A stretch of 64,000 nucleotides of DNA from Scalindua sp964584595 (lineage in GTDB: Bacteria; Planctomycetota; Brocadiia; Brocadiales; Scalinduaceae). The notes beneath the pieces are model-generated. The model was not told where the DNA came from, did no database searches, and worked only from the letters and a program-made list of their open reading frames with translations. Position 1 is the first letter of the stretch; every line of letters starts with the position of its first letter. The stretch covers positions 114,643-178,642 of the forward strand of contig CAZPAM010000001.1 of the NCBI GenBank assembly GCA_964584595.1, read 5' to 3'. This document shows positions 35,173 to 43,453 of this stretch, piece after piece. The position numbers and the translations under genes were made by a program.

Positions 35173-35937
35173 TTACTTTATTATAATGTATGATTGCAAA
35201 GGACTTATTGGAGACCGTTGTATTTCAAATTTATCAAGGCCAAACACTTCTTTTAAGGCAATAGTTTCGCCCGGAAAATTACCATCATTCAGTTGATCAA
35301 ACCCAAGAACAGAACCTTTCGCCAAATGACCTTTAATTAATACCAAACAGTCTTTTGTTGGTTTGTATAAATCTAAATCAAAATAGGCAAACGATATCAT
35401 TGTCTCCGGATTCTCTTCAAGATACTGTTGCAAAGTATTACTTATATCACCTTTTATAAGCTGATATTTTTTAATATGTGATATAGGACTTTCTGTTTCA
35501 TGATACTGCAACAATTCCTCAAGATATTTTTCATAATTTTTTGTGACTCCATAATCTTTTGCCTTAACGTTTGGATGGTCCTTCTCAGTCGAACCTGGAA
35601 AACCTTCCCATGTATCAAAACCAATGATTTTACGACTATGATTAAAGGGCTCCAACATCCCTCTAAAATTTTGAAATAAAGCTAAATTTTGCCCCCATCT
35701 AGCGCCAAATTCCATAACAACACCATGTACCTTGAGACATTTAATATATAAATTATACAAAAACATTATTCTGGAAAACAGTTGTCTATTAATAAATAAG
35801 CCAAGATTCCAATGCAATTCATCGTCTGGTATAGGGCAATCTTTAAAAAGCTGGATTATTTTTTTCCTGTTTGCCAATTCACTATCAGAACTTAAATCCA
35901 TAGTATTATACTTGTTTTTTTTGTTTTTACTTTCCAT
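35173..35937 (-). CDS. TylF/MycF-type sugar O-methyltransferase
   Basis: A 254-residue protein of the macrocin O-methyltransferase family. MEFGARWGQNLALFQ near 75-89 is the SAM motif, IGFDTWEGFPGS near 105 the strand-2 region, and FAYFDLDLYKPT near 182 with LGFDQLNDGNFPGE near 205 supply the metal-binding aspartates. Such enzymes methylate sugar hydroxyls. The cluster position suggests action on a glycan sugar or on a nonulosonate. A decayed gene fragment lies just upstream. Confidence 0.85.
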   Translation of the reverse strand: MESKNKKNKYNTMDLSSDSELANRKKIIQLFKDCPIPDDELHWNLGLFINRQLFSRIMFLYNLYIKCLKVHGVVMEFGARWGQNLALFQNFRGMLEPFNHSRKIIGFDTWEGFPGSTEKDHPNVKAKDYGVTKNYEKYLEELLQYHETESPISHIKKYQLIKGDISNTLQQYLEENPETMISFAYFDLDLYKPTKDCLVLIKGHLAKGSVLGFDQLNDGNFPGETIALKEVFGLDKFEIQRSPISPLQSYIIIK

Positions 35938-35966
35938 AATGTAGTTAGCCTGATTTATCCTTTCAT

Positions 35967-36234
35967 TTATTGATGTACTTGTAACAAATCCTCAGATTTT
36001 CTTAGAATATAATCCGTGCCTTCGACTGTATCAAGACAAGGGTTGTTGAGAAAATTAAGCCCAATATTCGCATCATAACCCATTTTCTATAATTAATTGG
36101 AGTCCCACTCATCAGAATTTAAATAATGAAGCCAGTGCTAATGGGGGAATAGGTCTAAATGTCGATATAGCACTAAATCCATTGTCTCTTGACAAAAAAT
36201 CAGGATGCGTACAACAAGGAAATTTTAAAAGCAA
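35967..36234 (-). pseudogene. Decayed gene remnant of unknown family
   Basis: Directly after the PIG-L stop, one frame (36234-36112) reads KFPCCTHPDFLSRDNGFSA and FRPIPPLALASLF, then stops. A different frame (36083-35967) starts with ATG and reads MGYDANIGLNFLNNPCLDTV then EGTDYILRKSEDLLQVHQ. Both look like real protein composition, and together they suggest one former gene broken by frameshifts and stops. I do not recognise the family. It sits between the deacetylase and the TylF-type methyltransferase. Confidence 0.4.
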
Positions 36235-36235
36235 T

Positions 36236-36925
36236 CTATTTCTTTATTAACCTAACCGTTTTAAATACCTCAGCTACTTCTAGTCCTACTTTTACAGCCC
36301 ATTGTTTAGCATTAAGCTCTACAGCTTCTAAAGAACGTGGATGGGGAAAATCTCTTAATTCAGATTTATATTCTTTTAAAGCATTGATTTTTGCTTCTAT
36401 GCTTTTGCTTACATCCACAAAATAATCTGGCACAAAATATGTTATTGAAGAAGGGGCATTCCATTCTGTTGAAGATGGTATTTCGAATGAATAAACTTCT
36501 TTCACGCTCTCACCCTTTATAGGCCTGCACGCAGTTAAGGCAGCCTTAAATGTAATGTTATGATCAACATTAAGATCTCCATGATGGTGAGTGAACATGA
36601 TATCTGGGCCAACGTCACCCTTAACCTCTTCTATAGTTTTGATAATATCAAGCAGTGCCACAGTGTCAAACCTGTTATCAGGAAAGTCAAAGGTATATGT
36701 TTTTTTAACACCTAATAGCTTATTTGCTTCTATTATATGATTCTTTAACTCACCCAAATCCTTCTCTCTGTTTATTCTATCTCTTTTCTTATCTCTTGAA
36801 GTAACACCTTCTCCAAGTATTAGTGTATAAACATCATTACCTTCCATAGCAAACCTTGCCATTGTGCCACCACAACCAAGCACTTCATCATCAGGATGAG
36901 CTGCAACTACAAGTATTTTTTTCAT
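36236..36925 (-). CDS. PIG-L family N-deacetylase
   Basis: A 229-residue LmbE/PIG-L protein. The zinc motif AAHPDDEVLGCGG lies at 8-20, and FTHHHGDLNVDHNITFKAALTACRP near 110-134 provides the HxxDxNxDH metal and catalytic residues. Members remove N-acetyl from GlcNAc-type or other amino sugars. It follows the GNAT-ACP-FkbH cassette by 12 bases. A free amine made here could be re-acylated by the ACP-bound group; that coupling is inference. A NodB-type deacetylase accompanies the second FkbH cassette in the same way. Confidence 0.9.
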   Translation of the reverse strand: MKKILVVAAHPDDEVLGCGGTMARFAMEGNDVYTLILGEGVTSRDKKRDRINREKDLGELKNHIIEANKLLGVKKTYTFDFPDNRFDTVALLDIIKTIEEVKGDVGPDIMFTHHHGDLNVDHNITFKAALTACRPIKGESVKEVYSFEIPSSTEWNAPSSITYFVPDYFVDVSKSIEAKINALKEYKSELRDFPHPRSLEAVELNAKQWAVKVGLEVAEVFKTVRLIKK

Positions 36926-36937
36926 ATTATCTCTTTT

Positions 36938-37933
36938 CTAAAACGCATCGGAGTAAGACATTGCCAAGTCCCAACTATTATAATTATACAAATCAACCTG
37001 CTCTAATATACTATTTTCAAATAATATTATGCCAAAATTTGTTGTAAATCCTTTTTCTACAAAACCCATTTCGTTATATATATCTCTCGTTGTCTTATTC
37101 CCCCATAATGACACAATATCTACGCCACATGATGCAAAGTGCTTTACCACATGCTTTACTACCATATACATATCTTCATTAGAAACAACAAGATCAACTA
37201 TATGCCCATACAATATTTCGTTTTTCTTATAAAACTTAAGAGCCATCCATCCACTAAACCCTTTATCCTTATTTCTTATCAGAAAGAATTGATAATGCTC
37301 TATAGGATGCTGAAAAAACCTCCAATGAACAAAATCATAATCTCTCTCAATATGAATTAGATTATTAAATCTGTTTTTGCTCTTTTTTAATATATTATTA
37401 ATTAAATCTTCATATGGAGACAAATTATCTATGCGCTGAAATTCAACTTCTGAAACTTCACCATCAATTATATTTGTCTGTTTTAAATCTAGCTCGTATG
37501 CACTAAAAATATTTACAAGCTTCCATCCCATAAGTTTATTTTTTATGGGCCAGATATTATTGTTAGGAAAGGCATAGATAAACCCCAACCCTTGTTCTTG
37601 GCTTTTACTCCAAGTTGCTTGCAGAAGCTGCCACATACACTTGAAATTTCTAAAAAGAGGATGAATCACCAATTGAGCACCGAAACCTGCCTTGATCAAT
37701 CTATCCTTGTAAACAAGCTCAACCTTCATTACAGAATAATGGCCTACGATGCTATTATCCTCGCTTTCCAGTAATAGGGAGATGCTTTGCGAAAATGGAT
37801 TTATCAAATTTGCCCATTTAAAAAAATCAACAGTCCGTATGTGGTCTGATGAAATTCGAAAAAGGTCAACAATCTGATGCTCGTCACCGTTTTGATATGG
37901 CCTTACCCTTGTTTCTCTATTAGAACTGTTCAT
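36938..37933 (-). CDS. GNAT-fold acyltransferase coupled to ACP
   Basis: About 331 residues from the ATG at 37933, which shares bases with the ACP stop (TGATG). Residues 5-140 look like a GNAT fold, with VRPYQNGDEHQIVDLF at the start, IVGHYSVMKVEL near 62 and GFGAQLVIHPLFRNFKCMW near 83-101. A second, less typical GNAT-like part follows and ends near FTTNFGIILFE. It resembles the protein at 59882-60982, which sits in the same position after another FkbH-ACP pair. I infer that it takes the acyl group from the ACP, or from acyl-CoA, to a sugar amine. Confidence 0.72.
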   Translation of the reverse strand: MNSSNRETRVRPYQNGDEHQIVDLFRISSDHIRTVDFFKWANLINPFSQSISLLLESEDNSIVGHYSVMKVELVYKDRLIKAGFGAQLVIHPLFRNFKCMWQLLQATWSKSQEQGLGFIYAFPNNNIWPIKNKLMGWKLVNIFSAYELDLKQTNIIDGEVSEVEFQRIDNLSPYEDLINNILKKSKNRFNNLIHIERDYDFVHWRFFQHPIEHYQFFLIRNKDKGFSGWMALKFYKKNEILYGHIVDLVVSNEDMYMVVKHVVKHFASCGVDIVSLWGNKTTRDIYNEMGFVEKGFTTNFGIILFENSILEQVDLYNYNSWDLAMSYSDAF

Positions 37934-38169
37934 CAAAAAAGGCCATTTATTTTAAGTTCTTCATGTATCTTCCTAATAGTTACCAACTCAGCTATCTGTT
38001 CTGTTTTAAATTTTACATTAAAACTACTTTCTATAGCCAAAACAAGATTAAGATGCCCTAATGAATCCCATTTATTTATAGAACCTGCTGCCAAATCTGG
38101 CGTAACTTCTGCGACAGACAGTCCGAAGGTCTTTGCCACAACCTGCCTCAATTCATCGTTAATTTCCAT
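37933..38169 (-). CDS. Acyl carrier protein
   Basis: A 78-residue ACP. The phosphopantetheine attachment serine is Ser36 in NKWDSLGHLNL. Four-helix ACP spacing and an acidic composition fit (ELRQVVAKTFGLSVAEVTPD at the start). It overlaps the FkbH gene by 11 bases and the GNAT gene by one, so all three are made together. FkbH enzymes load a glyceryl group from 1,3-bisphosphoglycerate onto such carriers, giving glyceryl-ACP. The ACP at 60979-61218 is its counterpart with the attachment serine at the same position. Confidence 0.92.
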   Translation of the reverse strand: MEINDELRQVVAKTFGLSVAEVTPDLAAGSINKWDSLGHLNLVLAIESSFNVKFKTEQIAELVTIRKIHEELKINGLF

Positions 38170-39868
38170 CTGCTTGGATGTTTATCCATCGGTTTTTCTT
38201 CAGCGTTTTTTTTGTTATGTCAAGCACCCAGAGATTAGAGTTGTCTTTTCCATTCTCAAGAGGTACAAAACCAAATTTCTGATATACGTCTTTAACAAGA
38301 TCATTTTTCTGTGCCGGCACATATTCACCTATCACTTTTTTAATGTTCTTACCTTTCAATATCTCAGTTAAATAGAATAGAAATGTATCTTCTACTGTCC
38401 GCCCTATAACCCTGCAACTGAGAAGAAATGTATCAATATGAGCATCCTTCCCCTCTATTTTTACTACTAAAATCCCTACAATTCCATTTGAATCGAAACG
38501 ATCATTTAATTCAAGACTCATAACAATCCAGCCCTCATTGTCTATATATTCAAGCATATCGTTCTCGGTATATCTCTTTGTAGTGAGATTAAACTGGTTG
38601 GTTCTTTGAGTCAATTGGGCTATTCTTTTTATATCAGATCGGCTGTCAATTTTAATTATTGCTTTCATTTCAAGTGATTTATAAAAATCTTCGAGTGTTG
38701 CAGTACTATTCTCAAGTTCCTTTCTTTTAGTGTCAGCTTGATAAATCTCAGTTCTCAATCTATCCTCAGCTGTTATTGTTATGGTATTAAAATATTTGAA
38801 TGACAAGTCTATAAACCATTGCCACAAATCTGCAGGATCATCAGGGAAATCAGGTACGGTCACGTGAGGCAATCTTGTTTTGACGAGTTGTCTTTCAACA
38901 GGATTGTCATCTATAAAGACAAAGCTGTCAAGCCCGAGATTCAAATTAGTAGAAAGCTCCTTAATATTTTCTACTTTGCTTTTCCAGTTAATCTTGAGAT
39001 CTACGAAATCATGCGTTTTCAGCTCCATGAATTTATGACTTTCAAATACTTCATTTACATCAGCCAGATTGTTCTTGCTGCAGATAGCTAATAATGTTCC
39101 TTTTTGCTTTAATGATTTTATAAGCTTTTGAAAATCATGATATGCTCTACCTATCCCATCTTCCCCTAGCTTTATCCCTTCGAGGCCATCTTCACCAATA
39201 ATTCCTCCCCAAAGTGTATTGTCAAGGTCCATTATAAGCACTTTTTTGCTCTTCCCAAGGTAGGCCCGCATGTAGGATGAATACAATTTTGACAAAAGCT
39301 GAAATCCCCGACTGCCAAATCTTATTTGACCTATATACCACAATCTATTGTCATATAAAGCTTCGTAACCATGTCTTGCTGGAATGGCCACAAAATCCAC
39401 TATTATTATCCTCTCTGATATCTTCAGTTTTTTTATCTTAATGTTTATTTCATCCTGTAGTTCTGAGAGATTAAAGTTATCTTTATTATCAAGCGCACCG
39501 AAAATGTTGGGTTTTCTAATAAAAATATTATTTATATAGAAAACAAGCCTACTGTTAGATTCCAGGATATTACTCAATTGCAGTTTAAGATTATCAATTT
39601 CCTGATCAAGTATTTGCTCGATTTCATCTTTGTTAAATTTAAAAGATTCGTTTATAACTTTACGAAAAAGTGTTTCACCATCAAGGAAAAGTATAGCAAA
39701 ATCAAAATCACCTTTTCTCAAAACTGAATCCGGATCTACTATTTCCTGTACATACTGATTAAAGCCTGAAACGTAAAACTCGCTCTCTATACCGTCTCCT
39801 GCAAGCTCTTCTTTCAAACAGGGAGCAAGCATATCCATATTTATATTGCTTAATAAGGCGATATTCAT
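38159..39868 (-). CDS. FkbH-type HAD enzyme (glyceryl-ACP forming)
   Basis: A 569-residue protein. Residues 1-200 form an SGNH-like N-terminal domain with ARHGYEALYDNRLWY near 164. The HAD domain has VLIMDLDNTLWGGIIGEDG near 210-228, AICSKNN near 265 and DSFVFIDDNPVERQ near 330. A GNAT-like C-terminal part has RIAQLTQRTNQFNLTTKRY near 425. Characterised FkbH/OzmB/TcaD-type enzymes move a glyceryl unit to an ACP thiol. Its start overlaps the VOC gene stop by four bases. A complete paralogue is at 61304-63058. Confidence 0.92.
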   Translation of the reverse strand: MNIALLSNINMDMLAPCLKEELAGDGIESEFYVSGFNQYVQEIVDPDSVLRKGDFDFAILFLDGETLFRKVINESFKFNKDEIEQILDQEIDNLKLQLSNILESNSRLVFYINNIFIRKPNIFGALDNKDNFNLSELQDEINIKIKKLKISERIIIVDFVAIPARHGYEALYDNRLWYIGQIRFGSRGFQLLSKLYSSYMRAYLGKSKKVLIMDLDNTLWGGIIGEDGLEGIKLGEDGIGRAYHDFQKLIKSLKQKGTLLAICSKNNLADVNEVFESHKFMELKTHDFVDLKINWKSKVENIKELSTNLNLGLDSFVFIDDNPVERQLVKTRLPHVTVPDFPDDPADLWQWFIDLSFKYFNTITITAEDRLRTEIYQADTKRKELENSTATLEDFYKSLEMKAIIKIDSRSDIKRIAQLTQRTNQFNLTTKRYTENDMLEYIDNEGWIVMSLELNDRFDSNGIVGILVVKIEGKDAHIDTFLLSCRVIGRTVEDTFLFYLTEILKGKNIKKVIGEYVPAQKNDLVKDVYQKFGFVPLENGKDNSNLWVLDITKKTLKKNRWINIQADGN

Positions 39869-40269
39869 TTTTCTTTCTCAACCAGTTCAATTAATCCTAG
39901 ATGTTTTACATACAAGAAAGCTATTTTCCTGTTACTGAAAGCTAATGATGGTATTGGTTCGGTCACAACTATAGCACCCTTTTCAACAAGTTGTAAGATT
40001 TCATCCTCAATGCATCCTGTCCGAAAACATAGATGATAGTAAGACATGTTTTTTTCGATTATGTTATCAACTGGCGATTTCTTGCTGCTATCAAGCGGCT
40101 CTACCAATTCTATTTTTACACCCGCAAGATTTATAAATGATATTTTTATGTTTTGAAGTGTATCCTCATAAATCTCTGAGACCTCTTTTTTAAGTTCAAA
40201 TAAATTATTGAAAATACTTAGAGATTCTTTTATGTTGCTAACTGCCACGCCTATATGTTCAAAATGCAT
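39865..40269 (-). CDS. VOC-superfamily (glyoxalase/methylmalonyl-CoA epimerase-like) protein
   Basis: A 134-residue protein. FEHIGVAVSNIKESLSIFNNLF at residues 3-24 gives the first metal-ligand histidine (His5), KIELVEPLDSSKKSPV near 52 the glutamate, and SYYHLCFRTG near 76 another histidine, matching methylmalonyl-CoA epimerases. It could epimerise or rearrange the acyl group used by the following FkbH-ACP cassette. AAGG six bases before the ATG supports the start. The substrate is unknown. Confidence 0.82.
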   Translation of the reverse strand: MHFEHIGVAVSNIKESLSIFNNLFELKKEVSEIYEDTLQNIKISFINLAGVKIELVEPLDSSKKSPVDNIIEKNMSYYHLCFRTGCIEDEILQLVEKGAIVVTEPIPSLAFSNRKIAFLYVKHLGLIELVEKEK

Positions 40270-40403
40270 ATTGACCTTCCCCTTAGTAAAACAGAAGCCT
40301 GCAACGGACCCATGTCATCATCAACAACACTGTAACTTTTGTTGCCTATTGGTAATGCCACAAGTTAGATGTATAGTGAAAGGGGATTATGAGATTCCAA
40401 ATG

Positions 40404-41456
40404 TCATTTAAAATCCTCCCAACAAATCCAGTGGTCTTCAGGAATATCTTTAGTTACAACCATCCCTATCACCTTGTTTAGCAATCGAGGTAAAATACCG
40501 TATCCGGGTCTTTTAATACAAATATTGTCTCTGGTTATGATCTCCCCCGCACTAACAGAGCGCTTAATGTGCAGACTACGTCTGCCCTTTATATACATTT
40601 CACTTTCCTCTTCACTTGGACCATCTTTAATGCCAACACCAATTGCAGCCTCTACTTCTCGTATTTTATGAACCATTTCTGAGAGTTCATCAGGTTCGAT
40701 TGCAAAACCATGATCCGGCCCTGGCAATGTCCGATCAAGCGTGAAATGCTTTTCAATAACACATGCACCAAGAGCAACAGCTGCAAGAGCAACATGATCC
40801 CCTGACGTGTGATCTGAATACCCAACCAAACAGTCAAAAGCTTTATACATTGTTTTCATTGCAGCCAAATTTGAAAGATGTGCCGGAGCCGGGTAAAGAG
40901 AAGTACACTGCAATAATATTATATTCTCATTGTCCTCCATGTAACAAGCCTGAATAGCTGCCTTTATATCAGCGTAGTCAGCCATACCAGTTGACAAAAT
41001 TAGGGGCTTTCCGTACTTCGCCATGTGCCTTATAAGGCATATGTCTGGCAAGTCGAAGGAGGCTACTTTAAAAGCCTCAACGTTAAGCTCTTCCAACTGG
41101 TCTATTGCATCCGTATCGCAGGGAGAGGAAAGAAAAGTTATCCCTATTGACTTTGCATAATCTATCAGCAGAGCATGCCAGTCACGATTAATCTCTAATG
41201 AATATATCAACTCATACGTAGACTGCTGATAACCTTGCTTTTTTAAATAATTGAAACCGGGTGTATGCTTAGAATAGTGCTCTTTCGCACGAAAAGCCTG
41301 GAACTTTATCGCATCTGCTCCAGCCTCCGCTGCAGACTTAATTAATGCTTTAGCCATTTCAAAGTCCTGGTTATGATTAGAACCAGCTTCTGCTATGATA
41401 TATGCAGGGTTATTAGGGCCAACCAAACTATTATTTATCTTTATGTTTTTTCCCAT
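40404..41456 (-). CDS. pseI: Nonulosonic acid synthase, PseI/NeuB type, with SAF domain
   Basis: A 350-residue protein. IIAEAGSNHNQDFEMA near 20-35, GADAIKFQAFRAKEHY near 46, ITFLSSPCDTDAIDQLE near 108, KVASFDLPDICL near 131, LSTGMADY near 151, GYSDHTSGDH near 209 and IEKHFTLDRTLPGPDH near 230 follow the NeuB family. The SAF domain covers about 290-350 (IKRPGYGILPR). It lies in the same run as PseB, PseC and PseG, so condensation of PEP with 6-deoxy-AltdiNAc to pseudaminic acid is the best guess. Sequence alone does not exclude another hexose substrate. Confidence 0.85.
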   Translation of the reverse strand: MGKNIKINNSLVGPNNPAYIIAEAGSNHNQDFEMAKALIKSAAEAGADAIKFQAFRAKEHYSKHTPGFNYLKKQGYQQSTYELIYSLEINRDWHALLIDYAKSIGITFLSSPCDTDAIDQLEELNVEAFKVASFDLPDICLIRHMAKYGKPLILSTGMADYADIKAAIQACYMEDNENIILLQCTSLYPAPAHLSNLAAMKTMYKAFDCLVGYSDHTSGDHVALAAVALGACVIEKHFTLDRTLPGPDHGFAIEPDELSEMVHKIREVEAAIGVGIKDGPSEEESEMYIKGRRSLHIKRSVSAGEIITRDNICIKRPGYGILPRLLNKVIGMVVTKDIPEDHWICWEDFK

Positions 41457-41575
41457 GCAGGCTTACCATGAAAAACCAGATGAATGTCTACCGCAAATAT
41501 AATTCTGCAATTAAAGATTTTTAAGTTTTTACCTTTAATAAACTTCACCCACCCCAATTCTTCCAAATCAAGCAC
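41441..41575 (-). CDS. Possible small ORF or gene fragment overlapping the synthase start
   Basis: From a GTG at 41575 a 44-residue frame reads WVKFIKGKNLKIFNCRII and FAVDIHLVFHGKPAWEKT and ends 16 bases inside pseI. The frame stays open further upstream to about 41620 but has no ATG. The composition looks protein-like, and the KGKNLKI stretch faintly recalls formyltransferase C-terminal domains. It may be a leftover 3' end of a lost gene. Function is not known. Confidence 0.2.
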   Translation of the reverse strand: MLDLEELGWVKFIKGKNLKIFNCRIIFAVDIHLVFHGKPAWEKT

Positions 41576-41603
41576 CGCACCTTTAAAGACAGGACAGGAT
41601 TTA

Positions 41604-42575
41604 CTATCTGTTTCCTTGAAGAATTACCTCCTGTGACGCCCTGTAAAATCTTGTTCCAATCTTAGGAGGTATATAGTCTTCAATTGGCCTTCCTGCAATT
41701 TCGTTTATTGACCAAAGTAGGTCTTTAAATCCAAGCAGATGACGAAACATCACAGTACTGGAAAATCTAGGATTGATTTCGAACATTACCGGTCCTCTCT
41801 CTGTAAGCCTAAGCTGAGGATTAATACTACCTTGCAAATCCAACAATTCCGCTAGCCTGTTTAACATAACCTCAATTTCCATGTTTTCCCTGACCTCACC
41901 ATAAACAGTAAGGCTTCCATCAAGTCTTCTTTTTAGAATTATTGTTCTAATCTCCCCTGCCTTACTTCTGTATAAACCACAAGTATATTCCTGGTCATCA
42001 GGGCTGAGATATTCTTGCCACAGATCATCAGGCCTCTTTGTAGAGTAATAATCAACCACTTCCTCATCCACTACCATGATCTCTTTACTCCCTGAACCAT
42101 AACGTTTTTTTATAATACAAGGAAATGCCTTAGGCATTCCTTCACTTACTAAAGTCGTCCAGGGGTAGGATAGGCCTGATGATTTCAAAAAATCAGAGGT
42201 AAGAGCCTTGTCAAAACCTATGGTTAATGTCTTTTTATTTACTATTAATACGGGGGTACCGTCCAAAGAGCCTATAATATCTTCATTGAGAAAGAAACGC
42301 AATTCCGGTTCAGAGGTCGGAATAATCAGGTCAACTGAATATTTTTTGCATACATTCAACAGACTTTCGATATAAAACTTAGAATCCGCTCTTTCCACTA
42401 TCTCAAAAACATCAAAAAAAACTGAACCTCCATGCTCTTCGTTAATATCACATCCAATTACCCGATTAGACACATTGGAAATTTTCAAAATCCTGCCTAT
42501 ATTTATCCCTATATCTCCACCACAGCCTGTTACAATTATGTTTTCAAAAACCATATCCTTCTTAAATGCCGACAA
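41604..42575 (-). CDS. ATP-grasp domain protein
   Basis: Up to 323 residues. A Rossmann-like pre-ATP-grasp domain starts IIVTGCGGDIGINIGRIL near 13, then DLIIPTSEPELRFF near 80. The ATP-grasp part has FPCIIKKRYGSGSKEIMVV near 150, LWQEYLSPDDQEYTCG near 188 and VMFEINPRFSS near 270 with the metal-binding Glu and Asn. Such ligases join carboxylates to amines using ATP. In a nonulosonate cluster it could attach an amino acid or carboxylate to the sugar (inference). The frame opens with TTG; an ATG at 42554 close to AAGAAGGAT is an alternative start. Confidence 0.8.
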   Translation of the reverse strand: MSAFKKDMVFENIIVTGCGGDIGINIGRILKISNVSNRVIGCDINEEHGGSVFFDVFEIVERADSKFYIESLLNVCKKYSVDLIIPTSEPELRFFLNEDIIGSLDGTPVLIVNKKTLTIGFDKALTSDFLKSSGLSYPWTTLVSEGMPKAFPCIIKKRYGSGSKEIMVVDEEVVDYYSTKRPDDLWQEYLSPDDQEYTCGLYRSKAGEIRTIILKRRLDGSLTVYGEVRENMEIEVMLNRLAELLDLQGSINPQLRLTERGPVMFEINPRFSSTVMFRHLLGFKDLLWSINEIAGRPIEDYIPPKIGTRFYRASQEVILQGNR

Positions 42576-42705
42576 ATATGATTATAGTTCTACCGGGATC
42601 GATTTCAGCAGAAATAGACATAAAACCTACATACTTATCAGTTCCATGACCCATTAAGTATTTCTCCATTACAACTCTCGCATTATGAGCCCCTGCCATT
42701 ATCAT
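42562..42705 (-). pseudogene. Possible relic of a low-molecular-weight phosphatase/ArsC-like gene
   Basis: A 47-codon frame reads HNARVVMEKYLMGHGTDKY then VGFMSISAEIDPGRT, which loosely resembles the region after the catalytic cysteine in arsenate reductase or low-molecular-weight tyrosine phosphatase (HNxxRSQMAE...SAGxxPG). The catalytic cysteine and N terminus are missing. It fills most of the gap between the phosphoesterase and the ATP-grasp gene. The resemblance is weak. Confidence 0.2.
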
Positions 42706-42739
42706 AAAAGCACATGGCAAATGTTAAATTATTTTGTCC

Positions 42740-43453
42740 TCATACCTTAACTTTCTTGGCTCCGGTCAAGACTTCATGCAGATACGGCAAGTGAGGGTCA
42801 ATCTTTTTAACATCGTCAATTATCAAAGAACTGTCAAAAGGTGTATGCTGAAACACAAGGCTTCGATTCATCGTGTCAATTACAAGCCAGCTTCCTGCGG
42901 AACTTCTGTCTCTGGGTTGACCAACTGAACCTGAGTTAGCAATTATGGTATTGTTATAGAAATAGACAAAAGGATAATGTGTATGTCCCATGAGCACAAA
43001 GTCAGATTCCGACAAAGCACACCGGTTAAGGATATCGTTATTGCAATCCGGATAGATGTAGCAATCGCGGTCCCAGGGAGAACCATGGCAGAGATCAAAG
43101 CGTAGGTTATCCTTAGTTACAGACTTAAACGCATGCAACCCGTTTAATTTCTCCATCCATTCCATACTCAATTTCTCAATGGCAAAATCAATACCACTTC
43201 CATATTCCCTTCTTACCCTGTCTTTTTCTGTCTCTTTGTTCATGACCTCTTTAAGCATTTCTTCGTGATTTCCCTGTATAACCTCTTTAGGCCAATCCTC
43301 TAACAACTTCAACACTTCATCCGGATAATAGTAATATCCTACTAAATCTCCGAGGATAAAAAGATACTCCACACCACACCTCCGTGCCTCTTCTAAAACG
43401 GCCTTTAAGGCATAGTGATTACCATGGATGTCTGACAGAACCCCTATCTTCAT
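42740..43453 (-). CDS. Calcineurin-like metallophosphoesterase (YfcE-like)
   Basis: A 237-residue protein. VLSDIHGNHYAL at 5-16, LGDLVGYYYYPDEV near 35, IQGNHEEML near 60 and MGHTHYPFVYFYNN near 150 followed by NSGSVGQPRD near 168 are the five metal-binding blocks of this superfamily. It probably hydrolyses a phosphomonoester or diester, such as a phosphorylated nonulosonate intermediate. It overlaps the preceding epimerase gene by four bases (ATGA). A phosphatase is not part of the standard pseudaminic acid route, so its presence suggests a variant pathway. Confidence 0.88.
   Translation of the reverse strand: MKIGVLSDIHGNHYALKAVLEEARRCGVEYLFILGDLVGYYYYPDEVLKLLEDWPKEVIQGNHEEMLKEVMNKETEKDRVRREYGSGIDFAIEKLSMEWMEKLNGLHAFKSVTKDNLRFDLCHGSPWDRDCYIYPDCNNDILNRCALSESDFVLMGHTHYPFVYFYNNTIIANSGSVGQPRDRSSAGSWLVIDTMNRSLVFQHTPFDSSLIIDDVKKIDPHLPYLHEVLTGAKKVKV

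Noticed and set aside
35011..35193. Plus-strand 60-codon frame in the gap at 34866-35172
   Set aside because: It has no ribosome binding site or recognisable motif, runs into the end of the TylF-type gene, and would be the only plus-strand gene in the window.
37877..38371. Long plus-strand frame of 164 codons
   Set aside because: It lies opposite the ACP, the start of the GNAT gene and the end of the FkbH gene, all of which have strong motifs. It is a shadow frame.
42562..42705. Functional arsenate reductase or low-molecular-weight phosphatase
   Set aside because: Only about 47 codons exist, the catalytic cysteine is absent and the resemblance is weak; kept only as a possible relic.
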